NCBI GenBank assembly: GCA_964615145.1
Contig: CAZTOP010000011.1
Location: 5,001 to 69,000 of the forward strand
DNA: 64,000 nt
DNA from: CAIVPM01 sp964615145
GTDB taxonomy: Bacteria > Bacteroidota > Bacteroidia > Chitinophagales > Chitinophagaceae
Reading direction: 5' to 3'
Made by a program: the position numbers and the translations under genes. The notes under the pieces were generated by a model, which saw only the letters and a program-made list of their open reading frames with translations, did not search any database and had not been told where the DNA came from. Each line of letters opens with the position of its first letter. Within the stretch, counting starts at the first letter, position 1. Of this stretch, positions 28,101 to 36,555 are shown piece after piece.

Positions 28101-28294
28101 CAACTGGTCCTGGTGCTATTGGTAATAGAACCATTGGTGCTGCTGCTGCGGGTGGTATGTTGTTTGGAACTGTGTTTGGTGTTTTAATTGTTCCGGGCTT
28201 GTACTACATTTTCGCAAAAATTTCAGAGAAACATATTCTAGTTGAAAATGAGGAAGAAAATCCTTTATCTGAGGCAGTCGAAAGCAATCATTAA
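25127..28294 (+). CDS. RND efflux transporter, HAE1/AcrB-like (operon 2)
   Basis: A 1055-residue inner-membrane pump. It opens FSKFIQRPVLSIVVSLIIV, has 12 hydrophobic segments in the 1+5+1+5 layout, and carries the TM4 proton-relay pair in GIVVDDAIVVVEAV. The periplasmic PN/PC domains include AEYPGANGELMIKSVVIPLE, typical of AcrB/MexB. The C-terminal half has MLIGILGKNAVLIVEFAVQ. It is only distantly similar to the first pump (7921-10992), so the two loci are not a recent duplication. It is followed by a TolC-family lipoprotein, completing a tripartite system. Confidence 0.93.
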   Translation: MFSKFIQRPVLSIVVSLIIVFLGFLALIKLPVTQFPSISPPKVNISAEYPGANGELMIKSVVIPLERALNGIPGIKYIASDAGNDGTCTINVIFELGTDPNIASVQVQNRVAAVVNKLPPIVVREGVKITREESNMLMYVNVYSNDPSLDVNFLYNFADINLLTELKKIDGVGFADVLGNREYSMRVWLKPDRMFAYKISSDDIMKALGEQSLEASPGRLGEASGKQSQAFEYVLKYGGRFTKKEDYENIIIKSDVNGQMLRLKDIANVEFGNAYYDLYSKLNGKASAAIVIKQSYGSNAREVIKKIKEKLSEIKKSSFPKGMDYQIGYDVSTFLDASIEKVVHTLVEAFLLVSLVVFLFLADVRSTLIPAIAVPVSLIGTFFFMQLFGISLNLITLFAMVLAIGIVVDDAIVVVEAVHAKMEQHHCSPLEATKMALKEIGGAIVAITLVMAAVFIPVSFMSGPVGIFYRQFSVTMATSIILSGIVALTFTPALCAMILKDTHGKQKKKTLLNKLLAAFNNWFGRLNERYRKLVGVIVNRRVLTFATLILFCLGTWGISSKVPAGFIPNEDQGLFYAIILTPPGSTLERTDDIANQLQKVAATIPEIKSVSSMAGYEILSEGTGSNSGSLLINLKDWSERKRSMTDVMKDLEEKAQNIKGASIEMFPPPAVPGYGAAGGFELRVVDRVGTGDYKLMETVTKDFVKELNKRKELSSVFTFYSASFPQYLLVVDNDKAEQKGVSIGDALDNLSTLVGSNYETNFIKYDRQYKVMVQALPQYRVTPEDILNLYTKNEKGEMVPYSAFMHFEKTFGLSEITRHNLFNSSEISGGPAKGYSSGTAMNIVQEVAEKKLPKGFGIEWAGISLDESRQGNQAIYIFLISLVFVYLVLSAQYESFVLPLPILLSLPVGIFGAFFLLKVLGLENNIYAQIAMVMLIGILGKNAVLIVEFAVQRHRAGESPMQAAIDGASARLRPILMTSFAFIAGLIPLVFATGPGAIGNRTIGAAAAGGMLFGTVFGVLIVPGLYYIFAKISEKHILVENEEENPLSEAVESNH

Positions 28295-28310
28295 TCACAA
28301 ATAATTACCC

Positions 28311-28342
28311 ACGAATGCACAAATTAATATTTGTGTATTCGT
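28311..28342. repeat. Hairpin repeat between pump and OprM-like genes
   Basis: The arms ACGAATGCACAAAT (28311-28324) and ATTTGTGTATTCGT (28329-28342) pair at 13 of 14 positions, plus one G-U, around a 4-base loop. The sequence resembles a repeat found widely in environmental Bacteroidota. There is no U tract, so it is unlikely to be a simple terminator. Confidence 0.75.
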
Positions 28343-28359
28343 AGCAATAAAAATTAATC

Positions 28360-29772
28360 ATGAAAAAAATAGGCTTAATATTTTTAGTTTTTATAATGGC
28401 TTGCAAAGTACCATCAATTGTGCAAATAGAGAATAAACAAGTTATTCCTGTATCATTTAGTCAGTCAAGCGATAGCTTAAATTCTGCAGCTATAAAGTGG
28501 AGAACATTCTTTAGTGATACTTATCTTATAAAATTAATTGATACGGCTTTAAAGAATAATTATGAATTGTTAACTAATGCTCAGGATATTGAAATATCAA
28601 AAAATAATATTAAAATAAAACATGCTAATTTGTTGCCAAAAGGCAATGGTGTAGTGGGTTTAGGTTTAGATAAAGCTGGTCGCTATACAGCTAGTGGTGC
28701 AGGTAATGCATCTACATACATTATTGGAGACAAAGAAGTGCCAGAGCCAATTACAGATTTATTTTTAGGTTTTAGAGCAACTTGGGAAATTGATGTGTGG
28801 AAGAAATTTAGAAATGCAAAAAAGCAAGCAATAATTAATTATTTAAAAACGCAGGAAGGAAAGAATTTTATTACAACAAACTTAGTTGCAGAAATTGCTA
28901 ATAGCTATTATGAATTACTGGCTTTAGATAATCAGCTTGATATCATAAATCAGGCTATCGTATTACAAAAAAATCAGCTTGAGATTTTAAAAATTCAAAA
29001 GCAAAATGCAGTAGTTACTGAACTTGCAGTAAAACAATTTGAAGCGTTAGTGTATAATAGTGAAGCTCAACAATACGATGTATTACAAAAAATCACCGAA
29101 ACAGAAAACAGCATTAATAGCCTTTTAGCAAGATTTCCACAGCCCATTTCAAGAGATAAAAGTGTATTTAATAATGCTATTCCGAAAGCTATTCAAGTAG
29201 GCTTACCAAGTCAGCTATTGCAAAACAGGCCAGATATTAAACAAGCAGAATATGAATTACAGATGGCAAAGTTAGATGTCTCGGTTGCAAGGGCAGAGTT
29301 TTTACCAAGTTTTGGTATTAGTGGTATGCTAGGTTTAAATGGATATAAGCCAAAATATGTATTACCATCTTGGCAAAACTCAACATTTAATTTTGCAGGT
29401 GAGCTTGCCTCTACCTTAATTAACAGAAATGCTATTAAAGCTGAGTTCAATAAAGCAAATGCAGCACAGATAAGTGCTTTGTATGACTATCAAAAAATAA
29501 TTTTAAATAGTTATACTGAAGTGTATAATCAAATGAATAATATAACCAATTTGTCAAAATATTACGAAACAAAAACAAAAGAAGCTGAAACACTAACAGC
29601 TTCTATTGACATAGCAAAAGATTTATTCAAATATGCACGTGCCAACTATCTAGAAGTATTAACAGTTCAGCGTGATGCCCTGACTGCTAAATTGGAACTT
29701 GTTGAGGCAAAGAAGAATCAATTAATTGCTGTAATAAATATTTACAAAGCACTAGGTGGTGGATGGAAGTGA
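28360..29772 (+). CDS. Outer membrane efflux lipoprotein, TolC/NodT (OprM-like) family
   Basis: A 470-residue outer-membrane channel of the second pump. Lipobox IMAC gives a lipidated Cys at about residue 15, as in OprM/NodT proteins. The N-terminal WRTFFSDTYLIKLIDTALKNN and the central SQLLQNRPDIKQAEYELQMA segment are family hallmarks, and two TolC repeats with long helices are visible. It is the last gene of the operon. The following 138-bp gap has short GATATTTGAT repeats and the thrS promoter region. Confidence 0.92.
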   Translation: MKKIGLIFLVFIMACKVPSIVQIENKQVIPVSFSQSSDSLNSAAIKWRTFFSDTYLIKLIDTALKNNYELLTNAQDIEISKNNIKIKHANLLPKGNGVVGLGLDKAGRYTASGAGNASTYIIGDKEVPEPITDLFLGFRATWEIDVWKKFRNAKKQAIINYLKTQEGKNFITTNLVAEIANSYYELLALDNQLDIINQAIVLQKNQLEILKIQKQNAVVTELAVKQFEALVYNSEAQQYDVLQKITETENSINSLLARFPQPISRDKSVFNNAIPKAIQVGLPSQLLQNRPDIKQAEYELQMAKLDVSVARAEFLPSFGISGMLGLNGYKPKYVLPSWQNSTFNFAGELASTLINRNAIKAEFNKANAAQISALYDYQKIILNSYTEVYNQMNNITNLSKYYETKTKEAETLTASIDIAKDLFKYARANYLEVLTVQRDALTAKLELVEAKKNQLIAVINIYKALGGGWK

Positions 29773-29910
29773 TATTTGATAAAGTTTGATATTTGATTAT
29801 TTGTTTTTAAAAAATATTTAATTGGTATGGTATATAATATTTTTTATTAAAATCATTGCTGCATCTCTCCAATCAATCCATTATTTTCGCAGCATATTTT
29901 AAAAAAAACA

Positions 29911-31848
29911 ATGATTAATATAAGTTTTCCAGATGGTGCTGTTCGCCAATATGAAAAAGGAATCACTGCCTTAGAAATCGCAAAAAGTATTAGTGAGGGT
30001 TTGGCTCGCAAAGTTTTAGCTGCTAATGTTAATGGAGAGGTTTGGGATGCCACTAGACCCATAGGAAAAGATTCATCACTAAAATTAGTAATGTGGGACG
30101 ATGCAGAAGGAAAAAATACTTTTTGGCATTCATCTGCACATCTAATGGCAGAGGCAGTAGAAGACAAATTTCCTGGTGCAAAATTTTGGGTAGGACCAGC
30201 ACTAGACAAAGGATTTTACTACGATATAGATTTAGGCGATAATAAATTGACTGAAGAAGATTTAGTGGAACTTGAAAAAAAGATGAATGAATTAGCGAAA
30301 CAGGCTAATCCATTTAATCGTAGTTCACAAAGTAAGGCCGAAGCAATTGCTTATTTTAAAGAAAAAGGTGATGAATATAAATTGGATTTATTAGAAAAAT
30401 TAGAAGATGGCAACATTACTTTTTACTCTCAAGGTAAGTTTACCGATTTATGTCGTGGACCCCATATTCCCAACACTGGTTTCATTAAGGCAATTAAGCT
30501 AACTTCTATAGCAGGTGCTTATTGGAAAGGCGATGAAAAAAACAAGCAATTAACCCGTATTTACGGTATTACTTTCCCTAATCAAAAAGAATTAGATGAA
30601 TACCTTGCAATGCTTGAAGAAGCAAAGAAACGAGACCATAGAAAATTGGGTAAAGAGCTTAGTATTTTTACTACCAATGATGATGTTGGGCAAGGCTTGA
30701 TTTTATGGATGCCTAATGGAACTGTAATTATAGAAGAGCTTGAAAAACTAGCAAAAGAAACAGAGTTAGCGGCAGGATACAAAAGAGTTGTAACCCCACA
30801 TATTGCTAAAGAAAATCTATATTTAACTAGTGGACATTTACCTTATTATGCAGATAGCATGTTTCCTCCAATGGAAATAGACGGAGAGATATTCTATTTA
30901 AGAGCCATGAATTGTCCGCATCATCATAAAATATTCGATGCTGAGCCTAAAAGTTATCGCGATTTGCCATACAGAATAGCAGAGTACGGAACTTGTTATA
31001 GGTATGAACAAAGTGGTGAGTTATTTGGTTTAATGCGTGTACGTTGTTTACATATGAATGATGCACACATTTATTGCAGCAAAAACGATTTTGCTAAAGA
31101 GTTCAAAGCTGTAAACGAAATGTATTTAAAATATTTCAAAATATTTGGTGTAGAGAAGTTTCAAATGCGTTTAAGTTTACATAATCCTGAAAAATTGGGA
31201 CAGAAATACGTAAACGAGCCAGAACTTTGGAAAGAAACTGAGGAATTAGTACGTCAGGTGTTGATTGAAACAGGAACTCCTTTTGTTGAAGTGCAAGACG
31301 AAGCTGCATTCTACGGGCCTAAAATAGACGTTCAAATATTTAGTGTAATTGGTAGGGAATTTACTCTAGCAACCAATCAAGTCGATTTTGCTCAAAGCAG
31401 AAGTTTCAAATTATCATTTACAAATCAAAATAATGAACCAGAAATTCCATTGATTATTCATAGAGCTCCATTAGGAACTCACGAACGTTTTATTGGGTTT
31501 TTGCTAGAACATTATGCCGGTAAATTCCCAGTTTGGTTAAGTCCTTTACAAGTAAAAATATTGCCAATTAGCGATAAGTTTATGGATTATGCAACTGAAG
31601 TAATGAACAAGTTAAAGACAATAGGAGTAAGGGTTGAAGTTGATGATAGAAGTGAGAAAATTGGTAAAAAAATTAGAGAAGCAGAGTTGAGCCGAGTGCC
31701 TTATATGCTGGTTGTTGGCGAAAAAGAAGCTGCAGAAAACAAACTTTCAATTCGCCGTCAAGGTAAAGGAGATGTAGGTCAACAAACTATTGAGGAATTC
31801 ATTACTAACATTAGTGATGAAATTTTACATAGAAAATCAGGAGAATAG
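29911..31848 (+). CDS. thrS: Threonine--tRNA ligase
   Basis: A class II aminoacyl-tRNA synthetase of 645 residues. Domains in order are TGS (1-60, SFPDGAVRQYEKGITALEIA), the editing domain with HSSAHLMAEAV, the catalytic core with the zinc-ligand segment AMNCPHHHKIF and class II motifs 2 and 3 (ending HRAPLGTHERFIGFLLEHYAG), and the C-terminal anticodon-binding domain. All expected elements are intact. infC follows 60 bp downstream. A TATTTTCG box at 29882-29889 is a possible weak promoter. Confidence 0.97.
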   Translation: MINISFPDGAVRQYEKGITALEIAKSISEGLARKVLAANVNGEVWDATRPIGKDSSLKLVMWDDAEGKNTFWHSSAHLMAEAVEDKFPGAKFWVGPALDKGFYYDIDLGDNKLTEEDLVELEKKMNELAKQANPFNRSSQSKAEAIAYFKEKGDEYKLDLLEKLEDGNITFYSQGKFTDLCRGPHIPNTGFIKAIKLTSIAGAYWKGDEKNKQLTRIYGITFPNQKELDEYLAMLEEAKKRDHRKLGKELSIFTTNDDVGQGLILWMPNGTVIIEELEKLAKETELAAGYKRVVTPHIAKENLYLTSGHLPYYADSMFPPMEIDGEIFYLRAMNCPHHHKIFDAEPKSYRDLPYRIAEYGTCYRYEQSGELFGLMRVRCLHMNDAHIYCSKNDFAKEFKAVNEMYLKYFKIFGVEKFQMRLSLHNPEKLGQKYVNEPELWKETEELVRQVLIETGTPFVEVQDEAAFYGPKIDVQIFSVIGREFTLATNQVDFAQSRSFKLSFTNQNNEPEIPLIIHRAPLGTHERFIGFLLEHYAGKFPVWLSPLQVKILPISDKFMDYATEVMNKLKTIGVRVEVDDRSEKIGKKIREAELSRVPYMLVVGEKEAAENKLSIRRQGKGDVGQQTIEEFITNISDEILHRKSGE

Positions 31849-31908
31849 TATATTTTTACAAATATTAAAATTTTAGGCGGTACAAAATTATTCACAAAAA
31901 AACACTTA

Positions 31909-32496
31909 ATGGCATTTCCACCACGCCCGGGAGGGGGCAGATTTAATCCAAGGTTTAATAGACAACCTGAACCAGAACATCGTATTAATGAAAGGATTCG
32001 TGCACAGCAAGTAAGGCTTGTTGGCGAAAACATCACGGTCGGTGTTTATCCAATTCAAGAGGCTTTAAAAATTGCCCAAGATTTAGAATTGGATTTAGTA
32101 GAAATTTCACCCAATGCAGATCCGCCAGTCTGTAAAGCTATTGACTATAAAAAATTCCTTTACGAAAAGAAGAAAAAGGAAAAGGAAATGAAAGCCAATG
32201 CTAAACAAAGCGAGGTAAAGGAAGTTCGTTTTACACCCAGTACAGATGATCACGATTTTAATTTTAAAGCAAAACACGCTGAAGGCTTTTTAAAAGAAGG
32301 TAATAAGGTAAAGGCTTATGTTCAGTTTAAAGGTCGTGCTATCCAATTTAAAGAAAGAGGTGAATTAGTATTGTTGAAATTTGCTGAGAGACTTGCAGAA
32401 GTTGGGCAACCAGAAACTTTGCCAAAATTAGAAGGTAAAAGAATGTTTTTGATGCTAACGCCAAAAACAAACAAAAAGAAAAAAGAAACTACTTAA
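31909..32496 (+). CDS. infC: Translation initiation factor IF-3
   Basis: A 195-residue IF-3 with the N domain (RINERIRAQQVRLVGENITV and the linker-adjacent ISPNADPPVCKAIDYKKFLYE), a lysine-rich linker and the C domain (EVRFTPSTDDHDFNFKAKHA). The extra N-terminal tail, rich in Pro, Gly, Arg and Phe, is common in this phylum. The start is ATG, not the AUU used for autoregulation in enterobacteria. The usual downstream partners rpmI and rplT are absent: a strong terminator and the convergent fabD gene follow. Confidence 0.96.
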   Translation: MAFPPRPGGGRFNPRFNRQPEPEHRINERIRAQQVRLVGENITVGVYPIQEALKIAQDLELDLVEISPNADPPVCKAIDYKKFLYEKKKKEKEMKANAKQSEVKEVRFTPSTDDHDFNFKAKHAEGFLKEGNKVKAYVQFKGRAIQFKERGELVLLKFAERLAEVGQPETLPKLEGKRMFLMLTPKTNKKKKETT

Positions 32497-32516
32497 AAAA
32501 ATTAAGATCATAAACA

Positions 32517-32554
32517 AAATAGGTTGGCTCAAATGCTTGAGTCAACCTATTTTA
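32517..32554. terminator. Bidirectional terminator between infC and fabD
   Basis: The arms AAAATAGGTTGGCTCAA (from 32517) and TTGAGTCAACCTATTTT pair with a 3-base loop region and one mismatch, with A/T runs on both sides. It lies between two convergent genes. Confidence 0.88.
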
Positions 32555-32568
32555 TTTATGCTCGAACC

Positions 32569-33462
32569 TTAGTTTACACTATCAACAGTTACATCTTTAA
32601 CTATTTTTTGAACTAGTCCTTGTAAAACTTTTCCAGGACCAACTTCAATAAATTGTCTAGCACCATCAGCGTGCATTGCCTGCACAATCTGTGTCCATTT
32701 AACGGCTCCTGTTAGTTGAGCAATCAAATTTTCTTTAATTTTTTCCGCATCTGTAACAGCAGTTGCTACAACATTTTGATAAATTGGGCAGATTGGATTA
32801 TTAAATTGAGTAGTTTCAATGGCATAAGCTAATTCCTCTTTAGCTGGTAGCATTAATGGTGAATGAAATGCACCCCCAACAGGTAAAACTAATGCACGTT
32901 TTGCACCAGCAGCCTTCATTTTTTCACAGGCAATTTCAATGCCTTTTAAAGAGCCACTTATTACTAATTGACCAGGACAATTGTAATTTGCTGCAACAAC
33001 AATTTCATTATTTTCAGACTGAATAGATGCACAAATTTCTTCTACGCTATCATCAGCCAAAGCTAACACTGCAGCCATTGTGCTTGGATTTAACTCGCAA
33101 GCTTTTTGCATTGCTTTTGCTCTTATACTAACCAATTTTAAGGCATCTTCAAAATTTAAAACACCATTTGCAACTAAGGCAGAAAACTCTCCCAATGAAT
33201 GTCCTGCAACCATATCTGGTTGTACATTCTCAATGCTTTTGTATGCTATAACTGAGTGTAAAAAAACGGCAGGTTGAGTAACATTTGTTTGTTTAAGTTC
33301 TTCATCACTGCCATCAAACATGATTTCACTAATATTGAAACCTAAAATATCATTTGCCTGTTCAAACAATTTTTGGGCTTCGCTACTAGACTCATACAAG
33401 TTTTTTCCCATTCCTTTAAATTGAGAACCTTGACCAGGAAATACGTAAGCTACCTTATTCAT
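32569..33462 (-). CDS. fabD: Malonyl-CoA--ACP transacylase
   Basis: Transfers malonyl from CoA to acyl carrier protein to prime fatty-acid elongation in the cytoplasm. The nucleophile S89 is in VAGHSLGEFSAL and the catalytic H200 in GGAFHSPLM. The oxyanion-loop motif YVFPGQGSQFKGMG is at the N-terminus. The 297 residues are normal. It stands alone here, not beside fabH/fabG/acpP. A TATTTTTG box on the minus strand (33481-33488) lies 18 bases before the ATG. Confidence 0.96.
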   Translation of the reverse strand: MNKVAYVFPGQGSQFKGMGKNLYESSSEAQKLFEQANDILGFNISEIMFDGSDEELKQTNVTQPAVFLHSVIAYKSIENVQPDMVAGHSLGEFSALVANGVLNFEDALKLVSIRAKAMQKACELNPSTMAAVLALADDSVEEICASIQSENNEIVVAANYNCPGQLVISGSLKGIEIACEKMKAAGAKRALVLPVGGAFHSPLMLPAKEELAYAIETTQFNNPICPIYQNVVATAVTDAEKIKENLIAQLTGAVKWTQIVQAMHADGARQFIEVGPGKVLQGLVQKIVKDVTVDSVN

Positions 33463-33480
33463 TTTATAAAATTTTTAAAA

Positions 33481-33488
33481 CAAAAATA
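33481..33488 (-). promoter_or_regulatory. -7 box for fabD
   Basis: TATTTTTG on the minus strand, an exact TAnnTTTG match, with 18 bases to the fabD ATG. Confidence 0.5.
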
Positions 33489-33591
33489 TGAGAAATTATA
33501 TGTATGTAGCATAATTGACTTAGCTTCAATTTAATTTTTTGAGTAAATTAATAGATAGTAAAAGGAGTTAATACCTATCCACTTAAATCAC

Positions 33592-33599
33592 TAATTTTG
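33592..33599 (+). promoter_or_regulatory. -7 box for ccmB
   Basis: TAATTTTG, an exact TAnnTTTG match, with only 5 bases before the ccmB ATG. It predicts a leaderless or near-leaderless mRNA. Confidence 0.5.
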
Positions 33600-33604
33600 T
33601 AATA

Positions 33605-34270
33605 ATGTCATTCATAAATACTAAACATATTAAGGCTTTAATAAAAAAAGATTTTTTATTGGAGACAAGGCATCAACATACGTTTTATGCAATTGTCTTG
33701 TATGTAATTAGCACCACCTTTGTTGTTTATTTAACTATGGGACAACCTGAAGAGCAAGTTTGGAACGGATTATTCTGGATTGTGCAATTATTTGTTTGTA
33801 TCAATGCTGTTGCAAAAAGTTTTTTGGCAGAAAGCCAAGGTAGAATGCTGTATTACCATAGTGTTGTAAATCCAAAGGATTTTGTTAGTGCTAAGTTACT
33901 TTACAATGTAGTGTTAATGGCTATAATGTCATTATTATCGCTAATGATTTTTATAATTTTTTTAGAAAATCCTTTTGCCTTTTTTTACAAATTTGTTCTT
34001 ATTTCAATACTTGGGAGTTTGGGTCTAAGCCTTGTATTTACGTTTCTAGCTGCTATAGCTGCTAAAGCAAAACAGCAAGCTTCCTTAATGGCTATTATGG
34101 GATTGCCAGTGATTATCCCACAAATTTTACTATTAATGAAAATTTCTGTAGTTGCATTTAGTAATGTTGTTCAAGAAGGGTTTTTAGAAATGATATTATT
34201 GATATTGCTTTTAGATATTATGGTAATTGCTTTGGCTATTATTTTATTTCCATATTTATGGAAAGATTAA
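33605..34270 (+). CDS. ccmB: Heme exporter protein CcmB
   Basis: A 221-residue membrane subunit with six hydrophobic segments, belonging to the CcmB permease family of the system I cytochrome c maturation ABC transporter. The N-terminus ALIKKDFLLETRHQHTFYAI and the conserved AKSFLAESQGRMLYYHSVV block match Bacteroidota CcmB. ccmA, ccmC and other ccm genes are not adjacent in the visible sequence, so the ATPase partner must be elsewhere. alanine dehydrogenase follows 53 bp downstream. Confidence 0.88.
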   Translation: MSFINTKHIKALIKKDFLLETRHQHTFYAIVLYVISTTFVVYLTMGQPEEQVWNGLFWIVQLFVCINAVAKSFLAESQGRMLYYHSVVNPKDFVSAKLLYNVVLMAIMSLLSLMIFIIFLENPFAFFYKFVLISILGSLGLSLVFTFLAAIAAKAKQQASLMAIMGLPVIIPQILLLMKISVVAFSNVVQEGFLEMILLILLLDIMVIALAIILFPYLWKD

Positions 34271-34323
34271 TATTTCTTATTTTCTAAAAAATTAGATTAA
34301 TTTTATTTTCCAATTTACTTAAA

Positions 34324-35538
34324 ATGGCTACTGCTAAACCCGTAATTTCAACTTCATTTAACTATGAAACCCTTGAAGAGAAACTAGACATTAAACCACA
34401 AGGTGCAAAACTTCATATTGGTATTCCAAAAGAAATAGCTTTTCAAGAAAATCGCGTAGGATTAACACCAGATGCGGTTGGTGTATTGGTTAGTTGTGGA
34501 CATAATGTAGTTGTTGAACATAAAGCAGGAGAGGGGAGTCATTATACCGATAAGGATTATAGTGAGGCTGGGGCTTCAATTGCATACAACAGAGAAGATG
34601 TTTTTAAAGCCCCTATATTAGTTAAAAGTGCTCCAATAGTTTCAGAGGATGTGGATTTATTGCAAATGAATCAAACTATCATTTCTCCTATTCATTATTC
34701 AGCATTAAATGTAAATGTTGTAAAAAAAATGATGGAGAAAAGGATTACGGCTATGGGTTATGAAAACTTGAAAGATGATAGTGGTACTTATCCTATTGTT
34801 AGAAGTATGAGCGAAATTGCAGGCAGTGCTGTAATGTTAATTGCTGGACAGTATTTAAGTAGCTTTAATCACGGAAAAGGAGTATTGCTTGGAGGCATTA
34901 GCGGTATTCCACCAACAAAAGTTGTTATTATTGGTGCAGGAATTGTTGGCGAATTTGCAACAAGGAATGCCTTGGCATTAGGTGCTAGTGTAAAGGTTTT
35001 TGATAATGATGTTTCCCGATTAAAACAGTTACAAAACAATTTAGGACAAAGAGTTTGGACAAGTGTGCTAGAACCTAAAATATTATCTAAACAGCTAAAA
35101 ACTTGTGAAGTAGCTGTTGGAGCTTTAAGCAATGAGAATGGTAGAGCACCAATAGTTGTTACTGATGAAATTGTTGCAACAATGCGTCCAGGAAGTATTA
35201 TTATTGATGTAGCCATAGATAGGGGGGGGTGTTTTGAAACAAGTGAATTAACTAGTCACGAGAAACCAACATTTACAAAACACGACGTAATTCATTATTG
35301 TGTTCCCAATATTCCAAGTGGTTTTGCCAGAACTGCAAGTCAGGCAATAAGCAATGTTTTGATGCCTTTATTATTAAAAGTAAGTGATGAAGGGGGTATA
35401 GATGAAATTGTTTGGCATAATATAAATATACGCGAAGGAATCTATTTGTTTAAAGGTTCTCTAACAGATTTTTATATGAGTGAGAAATTCAATTTAAAAT
35501 TTACCGATTTAAATCTTTTGATAGCCAGCAGAAGGTAG
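34324..35538 (+). CDS. ald: Alanine dehydrogenase
   Basis: NAD-dependent L-alanine/pyruvate oxidoreductase of the AlaDH/PNT family, 404 residues. After an N-terminal extension of about 30 residues, the catalytic domain begins IGIPKEIAFQENRVGLTPDA, with the substrate-binding Arg and Lys region of the family. The nucleotide-binding loop is VVIIGAGIVGEFATRNALAL. The extension is common in Bacteroidota homologues. A G8 run at 35222-35229 encodes R-G-G and is notable in such an AT-rich gene. A proton-translocating transhydrogenase alpha subunit is unlikely because no membrane segment follows. Confidence 0.9.
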   Translation: MATAKPVISTSFNYETLEEKLDIKPQGAKLHIGIPKEIAFQENRVGLTPDAVGVLVSCGHNVVVEHKAGEGSHYTDKDYSEAGASIAYNREDVFKAPILVKSAPIVSEDVDLLQMNQTIISPIHYSALNVNVVKKMMEKRITAMGYENLKDDSGTYPIVRSMSEIAGSAVMLIAGQYLSSFNHGKGVLLGGISGIPPTKVVIIGAGIVGEFATRNALALGASVKVFDNDVSRLKQLQNNLGQRVWTSVLEPKILSKQLKTCEVAVGALSNENGRAPIVVTDEIVATMRPGSIIIDVAIDRGGCFETSELTSHEKPTFTKHDVIHYCVPNIPSGFARTASQAISNVLMPLLLKVSDEGGIDEIVWHNINIREGIYLFKGSLTDFYMSEKFNLKFTDLNLLIASRR

Positions 35539-35747
35539 TAACGAAGTTTATTTTATTTTATTGTAATATTTTTTAAAATAATTGAAAAAAAACTCTATCT
35601 TGCACACGATAACAATTCAATATCATTATAAAAAACTAAAATAAATTCTTTTAGAATTTACCCGTGTTTATTTCGTACCCTTTCCTTAAACTATTTACCT
35701 GTTAATATTTTGCAAATGTTTTAAATGTTTGTGCAAAATTTTAATGA

Positions 35748-36455
35748 ATGAATATGAAGAAAAAAAATAATAGTATCATAGCTCTATTTATCACACTTTC
35801 CTTAACTGTAGTAACAACAAGCTGGATAAATAAAAATGAAAAGTTTGATGGAGATCCAATTTATGGTGTTACAAATTTAGTTAATGCAAGTTTTGCATCT
35901 GTAGATGCTGAAACAGAAGCATACATTCCATCAAACAAAGTGTACAATAGATATGACGCACTTGCTTTGAGAGATCAATTACAAAAATTGCAAGAAGCTA
36001 ATCCTACTTCACTAGCAATAAATTTAGCATTGGTAAAATTTCATGCTAATGCACCTAATTTTTCAGGAGGGTTTAAAGGTTCAGCACTTCAATATGCAGC
36101 TAATATATACAGATTAAACAGTTATATAGGTTGTTTAGCGTATGAGTATATTTATACCAAAAACTATGATTTTAAAAATGCCGAAAGATGGTACAAAAAT
36201 TCTTTAATAAGCAGATTAGTTGAAGGATCGGAGTGGAGAGAGGTTAAATATACTGAGGTTGCCCCTTTTGGCGTTGGAGTAGTTGGTGCTTTTAGCAATG
36301 GAAGGGTTCAACCATTATACCAAAATATTTGGGGGTCGTACACCAGAAAAATTATGATACCAAAATGTACGGGCGATTGTTATTTTACTATTGTTCCAGA
36401 TTTTCTAAAACCATCCAAACAAGTAAAGGCTGAGCTTGTATTTGTAAACTGGTAA
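35748..36455 (+). CDS. Secreted or membrane-anchored protein of unknown function
   Basis: A 235-residue protein I cannot assign. A basic start and hydrophobic stretch (residues 8-26, ending TTSW) form a signal peptide or anchor. The middle is helical with Sel1/TPR-like spacing (LQYAANIYRLNSYIGCLAYEYIYTK is split between two helices). The end is beta-rich and carries a CTGDC pair that could form a disulfide. The 209-bp upstream gap is AT-rich with no clear promoter box. It is monocistronic, with its own terminator. Confidence 0.65.
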   Translation: MNMKKKNNSIIALFITLSLTVVTTSWINKNEKFDGDPIYGVTNLVNASFASVDAETEAYIPSNKVYNRYDALALRDQLQKLQEANPTSLAINLALVKFHANAPNFSGGFKGSALQYAANIYRLNSYIGCLAYEYIYTKNYDFKNAERWYKNSLISRLVEGSEWREVKYTEVAPFGVGVVGAFSNGRVQPLYQNIWGSYTRKIMIPKCTGDCYFTIVPDFLKPSKQVKAELVFVNW

Positions 36456-36473
36456 TACTAAAAAAATATTCAT

Positions 36474-36504
36474 AAAAACCACTAAGAACCTTAGTGGTTT
36501 TTTT
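36474..36504 (+). terminator. Intrinsic terminator
   Basis: AAAAACCACTAAG pairs with CTTAGTGGTTTTT around a 3-base loop, followed by a long T run. It terminates the upstream unknown gene. Confidence 0.9.
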
Positions 36505-36534
36505 TATACATACCTAAATGTATTTTTTTTCGTT

Positions 36535-36542
36535 TATATTTG
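36535..36542 (+). promoter_or_regulatory. -7 box for ogt
   Basis: TATATTTG, an exact TAnnTTTG match, 13 bases before the TTG start of ogt. It overlaps the last in-frame upstream stop, which supports the TTG start. Confidence 0.5.
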
Positions 36543-36555
36543 AAATAACTGTGAT

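Noticed and set aside
6848..29772. The two RND operons as a recent duplication
   Set aside because: The proteins are only distantly similar, and the third subunits belong to different TolC subtypes (secreted versus lipoprotein).
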